Shown here one piece after another: positions 17,819-27,109 of a stretch of 64,000 nucleotides of DNA; positions within the stretch are counted from its first letter, which is position 1; each line of letters begins with the position of its first letter. The stretch is from positions 62,001 through 126,000 of the forward strand of contig ONEZ01000001.1 in the NCBI GenBank assembly GCA_900316995.1, in the 5' to 3' direction. Source of the stretch: an uncultured Bacteroidales bacterium (GTDB lineage Bacteria; Bacteroidota; Bacteroidia; Bacteroidales; Paludibacteraceae). Below the pieces are notes generated by a model. It saw only the letters and a list, made by a program, of their open reading frames with translations, did no database searches and was not told where the DNA came from. The position numbers were made by a program, and so were the translations under genes.

Positions 17819-19048
17819 TTAGTTGTACGCTGTTTCTCCATGTTCATAAATATCCAACCCTTCATCTTCTATGCGGGCTTCAACCCTGAGTCCGTGCAAC
17901 TTATCAAGACCCTTGAATATTACAAGGCCCGCTGCAGCTGCCCATACCGCCACCACTGACGCACCAAGCAGCTCCACAAGGAAGAAGTGCGCATCGCCGG
18001 TATAGAGCCAGCCCTCAGAAGTACTGAGCAACCCCGTAAGAAGTGTGCCTATAAAACCACATACACCGTGTACAGACGATGCACCCACAGGGTCATCAAT
18101 ATGAAGCTTCTGGTCTATGAACTCTACCGCAAACACCATTAATGTGCCGCATATCAGTCCGATTAGAGCCGCTCCGGCTGGGCTTACCATATCACATCCG
18201 GCTGTAACACCTACAAGGCCTGCAAGTATGCCGTTGAGGGTAAGTGATAGTGACGGTTTGCTGAACTTGATCCACGATATGAACATAGCTGCAATACCGC
18301 CAACCGCCGCTGCAATGTTTGTGGTCAGGAACACATGGGATATGGCTGATGAGTTCTCCAAGCCGTCAGCACCAAGCTGAGAGCCTGGGTTGAATCCAAA
18401 CCATCCCATCCAGAGTATGAAAACTCCAAGTGCAGCCACTGTGAGGTTATGACCAGGGATAGCTCTTGACTTTTTATCCTTGGTGTATTTGCCAAGACGA
18501 GGTCCAAGCACCCATGCACCCACAAATGCCAGGCAGCCGCCTACAAGGTGTACCACCGTTGAGCCTGCAAAATCATGGAATCCAAGTTCTGAGAGCCAGC
18601 CTCCGCCCCATGTCCAGTGTCCTGAGACAGGATATACGCAGACTGATATAAGCACAGAGTAAATCATGTACATATAGAACTTTGTCCTCTCCGCCATGGC
18701 GCCTGACACTATTGTTGCTGATGTGGCGCAGAACACGGTCTGGAATATAAGAAACGCCTCTATAGGTATGTTACTTGGAAAGTTGCCGTCAAAACCAATG
18801 GCAAAGAGGTTTGGCATGCCCATAAAGCCTCCCAGCACATCAGTGCCGAACATAATTCCAAAACCTACAAACCAGAAGAGAACCGTACCGAACATAAAAT
18901 CCACAAAGTTCTTCATAAGGATGTTAGCTGTGTTTTTACTTCTTGTAAAACCAGCCTCCACAAGTGCGAATCCGGGCTGCATAAAGAAAACCAGCATTGC
19001 GGCAAGCAGAACCCAGACAGTATCTAATGCGTTTACAGTTGTTTCCAT
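17819..19048 (-). CDS. amtB: Ammonium transporter (Amt/MEP/Rh family)
   Basis: An inner-membrane channel for ammonium/ammonia. Its 409 residues carry about eleven hydrophobic helices. Family hallmarks are the N-terminal FFMQPGFALVEAGFTRSKN, the first pore His in STVVHLVGG (about residue 165), the GFNPGSQL segment after helix V/VI, and the second pore His in ASSVHGVCGFIG (about 325). There is no clear cleaved signal. It lies 22 bp downstream of glnK, the usual PII-transporter pairing that lets PII block the channel when nitrogen is plentiful. Confidence 0.97.
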   Translation of the reverse strand: METTVNALDTVWVLLAAMLVFFMQPGFALVEAGFTRSKNTANILMKNFVDFMFGTVLFWFVGFGIMFGTDVLGGFMGMPNLFAIGFDGNFPSNIPIEAFLIFQTVFCATSATIVSGAMAERTKFYMYMIYSVLISVCVYPVSGHWTWGGGWLSELGFHDFAGSTVVHLVGGCLAFVGAWVLGPRLGKYTKDKKSRAIPGHNLTVAALGVFILWMGWFGFNPGSQLGADGLENSSAISHVFLTTNIAAAVGGIAAMFISWIKFSKPSLSLTLNGILAGLVGVTAGCDMVSPAGAALIGLICGTLMVFAVEFIDQKLHIDDPVGASSVHGVCGFIGTLLTGLLSTSEGWLYTGDAHFFLVELLGASVVAVWAAAAGLVIFKGLDKLHGLRVEARIEDEGLDIYEHGETAYN

Positions 19049-19070
19049 AAGCCTTCAAATTTTTAGTGTT

Positions 19071-19427
19071 CTACTTCTCGTTTTCAGCGTTATACAAGGC
19101 TATATCTCCACGTTCACCAGTTCTTATTCTTATAGAATCTTCAACTGGTATTATAAATATGCGTCCGTCACCTATCTCGCCTGTCTGAGCAGCCTTAATA
19201 ATAGCGGTAACAGTTTTTTCCGCATTCTTGTCACGCACTACAATAGACACAAGTGTCCTCTCTATTGAGCTGGTGTCATACACTACTCCACGGTATATCC
19301 GGCCTTGCCTTGACTTACCAACGCCACGGACATCATAGTATGAGAACCACTCTATATCAGCCTCAAGAAGAGCCTCTTTGACATCTTCAAATTTGGTTTT
19401 TCTGATAATTGCTTCAATCTTTTTCAT
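19071..19427 (-). CDS. glnK: PII nitrogen regulatory protein
   Basis: A 118-residue PII signal protein. The family ends are present: KKIEAIIRKTKFEDVKEALLE at the start and GEIGDGRIFIIPVEDSIRIRTGERGDIAL as the conserved B/C-loop region that binds ATP and 2-oxoglutarate. The T-loop (GVGKSRQGRIYRGVVYDTS, about 37-55) keeps the YRGxxY tyrosine that is uridylylated in proteobacteria, but is otherwise divergent and one residue shorter than E. coli GlnB. Linkage to amtB argues for GlnK. No uridylyltransferase is in the window. Confidence 0.94.
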   Translation of the reverse strand: MKKIEAIIRKTKFEDVKEALLEADIEWFSYYDVRGVGKSRQGRIYRGVVYDTSSIERTLVSIVVRDKNAEKTVTAIIKAAQTGEIGDGRIFIIPVEDSIRIRTGERGDIALYNAENEK

Positions 19428-19447
19428 ATTGTAAAAATTAAAATGGT

Positions 19448-20209
19448 TTATAGTGAGAATCCTGCCTTTGCAGCAAAACAGAACTGTTCTGTTGCTGGAT
19501 TTACAATAAAGTCCACGGCCAGGTTTATGTTTATTTTATCTTTTATATTGAATGTTTTTGACGCTCCCAGCGATGTGCAGACTACAGAAAAGCCATTGTT
19601 CCCAGAGTAGAGAGCTGCATTACCACGCTCAAGAGCCGCACCTACGCTAACATCGATGGTAAGTATATTGCGTATTGGCTGGTTGTAATCTATGTTAAAA
19701 TATGCTGAGTAAGCCTGTTCTCCCTTGTCGGTCACATTAGCGCCGTACAGCATTACGTTTGCGCCCAGCGAGATTGGCACCTTACTAAACCATTCACCAA
19801 AATCAAAACCTACGCCAAGCTCCAGATAGTGGTTGTCCTTGTATTTGCCAAAATAGTCAAATACACCATCTGCGTTCGTCCAGCAGTAATCTACAATAGA
19901 TATAGTGGCACCCCAGCGAGAGTATGAGGCAGTCCAGTCAACCTCTGTATAGCCTCCTTTACTAAAGTTCAAATCCGTAGAGCCCCAAGCCTCAAGCGAG
20001 AAACCCTCAACACTAAAACCGAGTGCCGGCTGAACGCTAAAACCGGCAATATAAGAACCTCTCCAAGTGTTAGCAGAGACTAAATCTACACTAAGTTCCG
20101 GTTTTACCTTGGGTTTTGACCCGCTGAGGCTGTCAGCTCTTTCCGCAGCAAACAAACCGCTGGTACCACAAGTAAATAAAGATAATATTATAAGAATTTT
20201 TGTTTTCAT
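19448..20209 (-). CDS. Outer-membrane protein, putative porin (TorF-like)
   Basis: A 253-residue protein with a clear signal peptide (KTKILIILSLFTCGTSGLFAAE, cleavage after about residue 21) and a mature part of alternating hydrophobic beta-strands ending in an aromatic/hydrophobic C-terminal strand (FAAKAGFSL), as in 12-16-strand barrels. The segment DLVSANTWRGSYIAGFSVQPALGF resembles the TorF family of putative porins. It sits directly upstream of glnK-amtB in the same run, so a role in outer-membrane passage of nitrogenous solutes is a reasonable inference. The substrate is unproven. Confidence 0.6.
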   Translation of the reverse strand: MKTKILIILSLFTCGTSGLFAAERADSLSGSKPKVKPELSVDLVSANTWRGSYIAGFSVQPALGFSVEGFSLEAWGSTDLNFSKGGYTEVDWTASYSRWGATISIVDYCWTNADGVFDYFGKYKDNHYLELGVGFDFGEWFSKVPISLGANVMLYGANVTDKGEQAYSAYFNIDYNQPIRNILTIDVSVGAALERGNAALYSGNNGFSVVCTSLGASKTFNIKDKININLAVDFIVNPATEQFCFAAKAGFSL

Positions 20210-20219
20210 GGTATATTAA

Positions 20220-21410
20220 TTATAATCTGTTCATTGCCTCTATAGTGTTTTCCATAGTGTTAAAGGCTGTGAGGCGAACATAACCTTCACCACTCCGCCC
20301 GAAGCCTACCCCCGGTGTGCAAACAATGCCTTTCTCACTGAGCATATAGTCAAAGAAGCTCCATGAACTCATGCCATCTGGTGTCTTTAACCATACGTAT
20401 GGCGAATCCACGCCTCCGTAAACTCCTTTATAGCCTTTAGTTTCTAAAGCATTGCGCATAACAGCGGCATTTGCCTTGTAATAGCCTGTCATCTGTTTCA
20501 CCTGTTCCCACCCACTGTCACTGTATATTGCTTCGGCTGCTCTCTGTATTATATACGGGGTCCCATTGAACTTTGTACATTGTCGGCGGTTCCATATCTC
20601 ATTGAGTGGAAACGGTGTCCCATCTGCAGCATATCCGACACAGGTTTTTGGAACCACCGTGTATGAACATCTCGTACCTGTAAAACCTGCTGTTTTGGAG
20701 TAGCTACGAAACTCTATGGCCACACGCTCAGCACCATCTATCTCATATATGCTATGGGGGACATCGGTGTTTGATATATATGCTTCGTATGCTGCATCAA
20801 AAAGAATAAGCGCCTTATGTTCAATGGCATAATCCACAAAAACTTTCAGTTCACTGCGTTTCAACGATGTACCTGTAGGATTATTTGGATAGCAGAGGTA
20901 AATAACATCTACATTCTCTTTTGGAAGTTCCGGCACAAATCCGTTTTCTGCAGTGCATGGCATATACACTATGTCAGTTCTTCCTGCCATTACATTTGTA
21001 TCCACATATACTGGATACACCGGGTCTGTAACTGCCACACGGCACTCCGAACCTAATATATCGGTAATATTACCTGTATCACTTTTGGCACCGTCACTTA
21101 CAAACACCTCATCCGGGGTGATATTCACGCCATACGGCTTATAATCATACTCACATATCTTGTCGCGAAGAAAGAGGTAGCCCTGTTCCGGACCATAGCC
21201 ACGAAATGTGGCAGCGCTTCCCATCTCATCCACGGCTTTATGCATCGCCTCGATGCAAGCATTAGGCAACGGCAGTGTCACATCTCCAATCCCCATGCGT
21301 ATAATGCTCTTGTCAGGGTTTTCTGCCTTGAAAGTTCCTACCTTACGTTCTATCTCTGAGAAGAGATAAGATTTGGAAAGTTTTGTGAAATTGTTATTTA
21401 TATGTACCAT
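20220..21410 (-). CDS. dapL: LL-diaminopimelate aminotransferase
   Basis: PLP-dependent enzyme that converts tetrahydrodipicolinate to LL-diaminopimelate in one step, bypassing the succinylase/acetylase routes. The 396-residue fold-type I aminotransferase has the family N-terminus ([17 protein letters not shown]), the DAYP-like YPNNPTG loop (about 174-180), the Asp in [10 protein letters not shown] and the PLP lysine in [13 protein letters not shown] (Lys239). DapL-specific blocks such as [13 protein letters not shown] are present. It lies 59 bp downstream of dapF, with which it makes consecutive lysine/peptidoglycan steps; lysC and lysA sit 15 kb away. Confidence 0.96.
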   Translation of the reverse strand: MVHINNNFTKLSKSYLFSEIERKVGTFKAENPDKSIIRMGIGDVTLPLPNACIEAMHKAVDEMGSAATFRGYGPEQGYLFLRDKICEYDYKPYGVNITPDEVFVSDGAKSDTGNITDILGSECRVAVTDPVYPVYVDTNVMAGRTDIVYMPCTAENGFVPELPKENVDVIYLCYPNNPTGTSLKRSELKVFVDYAIEHKALILFDAAYEAYISNTDVPHSIYEIDGAERVAIEFRSYSKTAGFTGTRCSYTVVPKTCVGYAADGTPFPLNEIWNRRQCTKFNGTPYIIQRAAEAIYSDSGWEQVKQMTGYYKANAAVMRNALETKGYKGVYGGVDSPYVWLKTPDGMSSWSFFDYMLSEKGIVCTPGVGFGRSGEGYVRLTAFNTMENTIEAMNRL

Positions 21411-21421
21411 ATCATTATTTC

Positions 21422-21471
21422 AATTATCAACTGTCAATTGTCAATTGTCAACTGTCAACTCCTAAACTGTC
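21422..21471 (+). repeat. 7-bp repeat array, dapF-dapL gap
   Basis: In-phase heptamers AATTATC, AACTGTC, AATTGTC, AATTGTC, AACTGTC, AACTCCT, a one-base slip, then AACTGTC. The dapF stop codon (TGA on the minus strand, 21472-21470) is formed inside the last unit. Confidence 0.9.
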
Positions 21472-22306
21472 AATCATTAACTCTCCCCTCAAAAATAGTG
21501 ACCGCAGCCCCCGTCATATAAATGTGATTGTCTGCCTCATTCCACTCGATCTGCAAATCTCCGCCCAAGAGTTTCAGTGTAACCTTACTGTCACATAGAC
21601 CATTCAGCCTTGCAGCCACAAGTGTGGCGCATGCACCGGTTCCGCAGGCGAGCGTCTCACCCGTGCCTCTCTCCCAAACACGCATCTTTATTGTATTTGA
21701 ATCTATCACCTCCGCAAACTCAACATTAGTTTTATTTGGAAATGCAGGATGGCACTCAATGGCAGCCCCTTCTTTCTTTATATCAATAAGCGCAATGCCC
21801 TCTCTGAATATTACGCAGTGAGGATTTCCCATTGATACGCAGTTCACCAAATATTCTCCGTTATCATTTGTGAGCTTTTGCATCAGAACAGGCTCTGCAT
21901 CGGTGAGAATAGTTGGTATAAGACTTGGTTTTAACACTGGTTCGCCCATATCAATTGTTACGGTTTCCACATCGCCGTCTGCAAGGTGAAGCCAGACATT
22001 TTTTATGCCCGCCCCTGTCTCTATTGTAAAATTAGTCTTATTTGTAAGACCTTTCTCATACACATATTTGGCAACACAGCGCGAGGCGTTTCCGCACATT
22101 TCAGCCTCAGTGCCGTCAGGGTTAAACATCCTCATCCTAAAATCAGCAACCTCTGACTCCATTATAAGAACCAGGCCGTCAGCCCCCACGCCAAAGTGAT
22201 ATTTGCTAAGGCTTTTGGAGAGTTCAGAAGGATTCTCAACCTTCTCTTCAATGGCATTTACATAGATGTAATCATTGCCTATTCCGTGCATCTTTGTGAA
22301 CTTCAT
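21470..22306 (-). CDS. dapF: Diaminopimelate epimerase
   Basis: Interconverts LL- and meso-diaminopimelate, without cofactor, for lysine and peptidoglycan. In this 278-residue protein both catalytic cysteines are visible in their conserved settings: MCGNASRC (Cys71) and ACGTGAC (about 222). The N-terminal FTKMHGIGNDYIYVNA is canonical. It is the most upstream gene of the minus-strand block and faces gltB across a 284-bp divergent promoter region. A -7-like element (TAATTTTG on the minus strand, 22336-22329) lies just before it. The stop codon falls within a repeat array. Confidence 0.96.
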   Translation of the reverse strand: MKFTKMHGIGNDYIYVNAIEEKVENPSELSKSLSKYHFGVGADGLVLIMESEVADFRMRMFNPDGTEAEMCGNASRCVAKYVYEKGLTNKTNFTIETGAGIKNVWLHLADGDVETVTIDMGEPVLKPSLIPTILTDAEPVLMQKLTNDNGEYLVNCVSMGNPHCVIFREGIALIDIKKEGAAIECHPAFPNKTNVEFAEVIDSNTIKMRVWERGTGETLACGTGACATLVAARLNGLCDSKVTLKLLGGDLQIEWNEADNHIYMTGAAVTIFEGRVND

Positions 22307-22536
22307 TTCTGTTCTGTTTTTCTCGATGCAAAATTAGTGCGCTCAAACGGCTCAGAAATCATACTTTTTATCCTTTCTGAAACAAAAAATTCAAAATTTT
22401 ATAAATTTTAATCAAAATTTACTATTTTACTTTTAGATTTTAAGAAATACACGACAACAACTTACATTTTGTTATATACACACAACATGAAAATTTTTAG
22501 GCGTTAAAAGAGTATTTCAGCTGTGCTTGTTTCACG

Positions 22537-22544
22537 TAATTTTG
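22537..22544 (+). promoter_or_regulatory. Promoter of the glutamate-synthase operon with overlapping inverted repeat
   Basis: TAATTTTG fits the -7 consensus about 47 nt before gltB. It is bracketed by TTTCACG (22530-22536) and CGTGTGAAA (22546-22554), an imperfect inverted repeat centred on the -7 box and therefore a candidate operator for nitrogen control. The rest of the 284-bp dapF-gltB gap is AT-rich, and I see nothing else in it. Confidence 0.5.
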
Positions 22545-22590
22545 CCGTGTGAAAACAAAAAAACGCTACTTGAACTAAAAAACTACAACA

Positions 22591-25500
22591 ATGAAAAGTT
22601 TGTATAACAGAGAGTATGAGCACGACGCCTGCGGTGTAGGTCTTATAGCAGACCTCAAAGGCGGCAAGAGCCACAAGGTTGTTGAAGACGCCATTCTTAT
22701 ATTAGAGAACATGGTGCACCGAGGAGCGGAGAGTGCCGACAACAAGACTGGTGACGGCGCAGGTGTCATGACACAGATTCCGCATGAGTTTATACTTTTG
22801 CACGGCATACCAGTGCCAGAGAAGGGCAAATATGGTGTAGGAATGGTTTTTGCGCCTAAAGATGAGAAACAAAGGTGTATTGACATTATATATGGAGAGG
22901 CTGAGTCTCTTGGACTTAACATTCTGGCAGTGAGAGATGTTCCTGTAAACAGTTCAATCCTTGGCGAGACAGCAAGAGCGGTTGAGCCTGCAATATTCCA
23001 GATTTTTGTAACCTCTAAAACCACCGATGCCAACCTTGAGCTATCTCTGTATGTTCTGCGCAAGCACATAGAGTGCACGGCTCAGCAGAGCGGCGTTGGC
23101 ATTGAGAGAGGTTTTTATATATGCAGCCTCTCCACTCGTAACGTAATATACAAAGGCATGCTCAGTTCACTGCAACTTAGAGCCTACTTTCCTGATCTGA
23201 GCTCACCATATTACACATCTGGCATGGCGCTTGTCCACTCCCGTTTTTCAACCAACACGTTCCCTACATGGGCATTGGCACAACCATTCAGAATGTTAGG
23301 TCATAACGGTGAAATTAACACTATCAAGGGCAACCGCTCATGGATGGAGGCTCGTGAAGGCTTGCTGAACTGTGAGAAGATGGGTGACATGAGCAAGATA
23401 TACCCCATAATCCAGAAAGGCATGAGTGACAGTGCTTCTCTTGACAATGCACTTGAGTACTTTGTAATGACAGGCATGAGCCTTCCAAACGCACTCGCAA
23501 TGCTTGTGCCGGAGAGCTGGAACGACAAGAACCCTATAAGTAATGAGCTTAAGGCATTCTATGAGTACCACTCCATTCTTATGGAGCCATGGGACGGTCC
23601 TGCTGCACTGCTATTTAGTGACGGACGTTATGTAGGCGGCATGCTTGACCGTAACGGTCTGCGTCCGGCACGCTACATGACCACAAAAGACGGAAGAGTG
23701 ATAATAGCGTCAGAGGCAGGCGTACTGCCTATTAAGCCATCTGAAATAGAGTCTAAGAGCCGCCTTCGCCCTGGCAAGATGATAATGATAGACACAGAGA
23801 CTGGTAAGGTGATGCTTGACAATGAGCTTAAGGAGAGCCTCGCAAAACAGTATCCGTATGCAGAGTGGCTTGCAAAAAACAGGATTGACGTTGATAAAAT
23901 ATCATCAGGACGCTCCGTAAAGCATACAATAGATGACTATGAGAGGCGTTTCAAGGCGTTTGGCTACTATAAGGAGGATATTGAGAAAATTCTAATTCCT
24001 ATGGCAACCGATGCAAAGGAACCAATATCGTCAATGGGCAATGACACTCCGCTTGCAGTTTTATCTGACAAGCCTCAGCGTTTCTTTGCCTACTTTAAGC
24101 AACTCTTTGCCCAAGTAACTAACCCGCCTATTGACTCCATACGAGAAGAACTTGTAATGTCACTGCGCCTCTACATTGGAACTGAGGAGGGCAATATGCT
24201 GGAGCCGTCTGACAAACTTTGCAAGATGGTGAAACTGCAAAGCCCCATTATTGATGACACGCAGCTTGACATTCTGAAGAACATTAGATATAAAGGGTTC
24301 AAATCCGTTACTCTGCCTATGACGTTCAGAGCAGGCAAGGGCTCCCTTGGCAGTGCGGTTGACGCACTGTGCAGGAGTGCCGAGGCTGCTGTTGACGGTG
24401 GTTGCAACTACATAATTCTGAGTGACCGTGGTGTTGACGCAGACAACGCCCCAATCCCAGCACTCCTTGCCGTGTCTGCCATCCACCACTATCTGATATC
24501 AGTGCGCAAAAGGATGCAGACCGCCATAGTGGTGGAGTCGGCAGACCCAAGGGAGCTGACCCACTTTGCACTACTATTTGCGTACGGCGCATCGGCGGTA
24601 AACCCTTACATGGCATTTGCAGTTATAAACAAACTCATTGAGAATGGGGATTTGCAGCTAAACTATGACACAGCTATTCGCAACTATATAAAGGCAATTA
24701 ACAAGGGATTGCTAAAAACAATGAGCAAAATGGGAATATCAACCATACGCTCATACCGTGGAGCTAAAATATTTGAGCCTATAGGAATAGGACAGAAACT
24801 ACTTGACGACTATATGGGCGGCTCGGAGTCTGTGATAGGCGGCATTGAAATAGAAGATTTGGAGCGTGACTACCTTTCAGAGCACAAAAAAGGCTACACA
24901 GGAGAAGCAACGTTAAACACCATTGAAAACCTTGGACAATACTCATTCCGCAAAGATGGTGAGCGCCACGCATGGAACCCTGAAACCATCTCAAAACTCC
25001 AGATTGCAACCCGCATTGGAGATTACAAACTGTTTAAGGCATATACCGCTGCGGTGAACAACAAACCAGAGCCAATATTCCTGCGTGACTCGCTCCACTT
25101 TAAAAGCACAAACCAACCTATAGACATTAGTGAGGTGGAACCTGTAGAGGAGATTTGCAAAAGGTTTGTAACAGGAGCCATGTCATTCGGCTCAATCAGC
25201 AAAGAGGCACATGAGGCCATAGCAATAGCCATGAACACCATCGGAGGCAAGAGTAACACTGGTGAAGGTGGTGAAGACTCCGCACGCTTTAAGATTGGGG
25301 CGGACGGTCTTAACCGCCGCAGTGCCATAAAGCAGATTGCATCCGGGAGATTTGGTGTAACCACAGAGTATTTGGTAAACGCAGATGAGTTACAAATTAA
25401 AATAGCGCAAGGTGCCAAGCCAGGCGAAGGCGGACAGCTCCCAGGCTTTAAGGTAAATGAGATTATTGCCAAGACAAGGCACTCAATACCAGGCATATCG

Positions 25501-27072
25501 CTAATATCACCACCGCCTCACCATGACATTTATTCAATTGAAGATTTGGCGCAGCTTATATTTGACCTTAAGAATGTAAACCCCGATGCCCGCATAAGCG
25601 TAAAACTTGTTTCCGAGGCCGGAGTCGGGACTATAGCGGCAGGAGTAGCCAAGGCAAAAGCTGATATGATTCTTATCTCTGGTGGCGACGGCGGCACAGG
25701 CGCAAGCCCTGCGGCATCTATCAAGCACGCAGGTCTGCCTGTTGAACTTGGAATTGCAGAGACACAGCAGACACTTGTGCTGAACAACCTGCGCGGACAG
25801 GTACGCCTGCAAGCCGACGGTCAGCTAAAAACAGGCCGTGACATTGTGGTAATGGCAATGCTTGGCGCAGAAGAGTTTGGATTTGCAACATCGGCACTTA
25901 TAGTGCTGGGGTGCGTCATGATGCGCAAGTGCCACACAAACACATGTCCAATGGGAGTAGCCACTCAGAATGAGGAGCTTCGCAAGCACTTTATAGGCCG
26001 TTCAGAGTACCTTATAAACTTCTTCCATTTCCTGGCAGAGGAGGTTCGTGAAATATTGGCATCGCTGGGCTACAGAAGCCTTGATGAGATAACAGGCCAT
26101 AGTGAACTACTTGAGTTCAAGGCTCCGGAGAATAATGAGAAGGCTCAAAAGATAGACCTTAGCGCACTACTGCACTCCAGCCAGGAGGCAAGTGAGCACG
26201 CTTTGCACGCTGTACGCAAACAGATTCACCATATTGACACTGTACTTGACCGTAGCCTTATCAAGCAAACCACGCGTGCCATAGAACGCAACGCACCTCT
26301 AAACGCCACACTTGATATAAAGAACACAGACCGCTCTGTTGGTGCAATGCTATCAGGCTATATAGCAAAAAACTACGGAGCAGACGGACTGCCAGACGGA
26401 TTTCTCAAGTTCACATTCAAGGGCTCGGCAGGACAGAGTTTTGGCGCATTCCTCACACACGGCACAGAGTTCACACTTGAAGGCGAGGCTAATGACTATA
26501 TCGGTAAATCATTATCCGGTGGAGTTATCTCAATAATTCCTCCCGCCGATGCTGACTTTGCACCAGAGCAGAATATCATTGCAGGTAACACATCACTCTA
26601 CGGAGCCACATCAGGCAGCGTGTTTATTAACGGACGTGTGGGAGAACGTTTCTGCGTAAGAAACTCTGGCGCCATTGCAGTAGTTGAAGGCACTGGAGAC
26701 CACTGTTGTGAGTATATGACAGGCGGACGCACTGTTGTACTGGGCACTGTGGGCAGAAACTTTGCCGCTGGTATGAGCGGTGGTCTTGCATACGTGCTTG
26801 ATGAAGCTGGCAACTTTGACTATTTCTGCAACATGGAGATGGTGGAGCTTAGCCTTATTGAAGACATGGCCGACGCAAGAGAGCTTAAAGGACTTATTGA
26901 GCAGCACCTTGCGCATACAGGAAGCCCGCTTGCAAAACGCATTCTTGACAACTGGAGCAGTTATCTTGACAAATTCATCAAAGTAACACCTATTGAGTAC
27001 AAGAAAGTTCTGCATGCAGAAAAACTTAAGGCAATGGAACAGAAGATTGCCAAAGTTGAGAGAGATTACTAA
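22591..27072 (+). CDS. gltB: Glutamate synthase (GOGAT) large subunit
   Basis: Transfers the glutamine amide to 2-oxoglutarate, giving two glutamates. The 1493-residue length is standard for the alpha subunit. The class II GATase domain begins at Cys14 in HDACGVGLIADL; the first 13 residues are a propeptide to be removed. The central and FMN-binding TIM-barrel domains follow (LRPGK and GGDGGTGASPAASIKHAG, about 1030-1050), then the [3Fe-4S] cysteine motif C-x5-C-x4-C (CVMMRKCHTNTC, about 1109-1120) and the C-terminal beta-helix GXGXG domain. It heads the plus-strand run gltB-gltD-asnB-glmS-purF. Confidence 0.97.
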   Translation: MKSLYNREYEHDACGVGLIADLKGGKSHKVVEDAILILENMVHRGAESADNKTGDGAGVMTQIPHEFILLHGIPVPEKGKYGVGMVFAPKDEKQRCIDIIYGEAESLGLNILAVRDVPVNSSILGETARAVEPAIFQIFVTSKTTDANLELSLYVLRKHIECTAQQSGVGIERGFYICSLSTRNVIYKGMLSSLQLRAYFPDLSSPYYTSGMALVHSRFSTNTFPTWALAQPFRMLGHNGEINTIKGNRSWMEAREGLLNCEKMGDMSKIYPIIQKGMSDSASLDNALEYFVMTGMSLPNALAMLVPESWNDKNPISNELKAFYEYHSILMEPWDGPAALLFSDGRYVGGMLDRNGLRPARYMTTKDGRVIIASEAGVLPIKPSEIESKSRLRPGKMIMIDTETGKVMLDNELKESLAKQYPYAEWLAKNRIDVDKISSGRSVKHTIDDYERRFKAFGYYKEDIEKILIPMATDAKEPISSMGNDTPLAVLSDKPQRFFAYFKQLFAQVTNPPIDSIREELVMSLRLYIGTEEGNMLEPSDKLCKMVKLQSPIIDDTQLDILKNIRYKGFKSVTLPMTFRAGKGSLGSAVDALCRSAEAAVDGGCNYIILSDRGVDADNAPIPALLAVSAIHHYLISVRKRMQTAIVVESADPRELTHFALLFAYGASAVNPYMAFAVINKLIENGDLQLNYDTAIRNYIKAINKGLLKTMSKMGISTIRSYRGAKIFEPIGIGQKLLDDYMGGSESVIGGIEIEDLERDYLSEHKKGYTGEATLNTIENLGQYSFRKDGERHAWNPETISKLQIATRIGDYKLFKAYTAAVNNKPEPIFLRDSLHFKSTNQPIDISEVEPVEEICKRFVTGAMSFGSISKEAHEAIAIAMNTIGGKSNTGEGGEDSARFKIGADGLNRRSAIKQIASGRFGVTTEYLVNADELQIKIAQGAKPGEGGQLPGFKVNEIIAKTRHSIPGISLISPPPHHDIYSIEDLAQLIFDLKNVNPDARISVKLVSEAGVGTIAAGVAKAKADMILISGGDGGTGASPAASIKHAGLPVELGIAETQQTLVLNNLRGQVRLQADGQLKTGRDIVVMAMLGAEEFGFATSALIVLGCVMMRKCHTNTCPMGVATQNEELRKHFIGRSEYLINFFHFLAEEVREILASLGYRSLDEITGHSELLEFKAPENNEKAQKIDLSALLHSSQEASEHALHAVRKQIHHIDTVLDRSLIKQTTRAIERNAPLNATLDIKNTDRSVGAMLSGYIAKNYGADGLPDGFLKFTFKGSAGQSFGAFLTHGTEFTLEGEANDYIGKSLSGGVISIIPPADADFAPEQNIIAGNTSLYGATSGSVFINGRVGERFCVRNSGAIAVVEGTGDHCCEYMTGGRTVVLGTVGRNFAAGMSGGLAYVLDEAGNFDYFCNMEMVELSLIEDMADARELKGLIEQHLAHTGSPLAKRILDNWSSYLDKFIKVTPIEYKKVLHAEKLKAMEQKIAKVERDY

Positions 27073-27109
27073 CACATACAATAACAGAAAATAGTAGAGA
27101 CACAACGAT

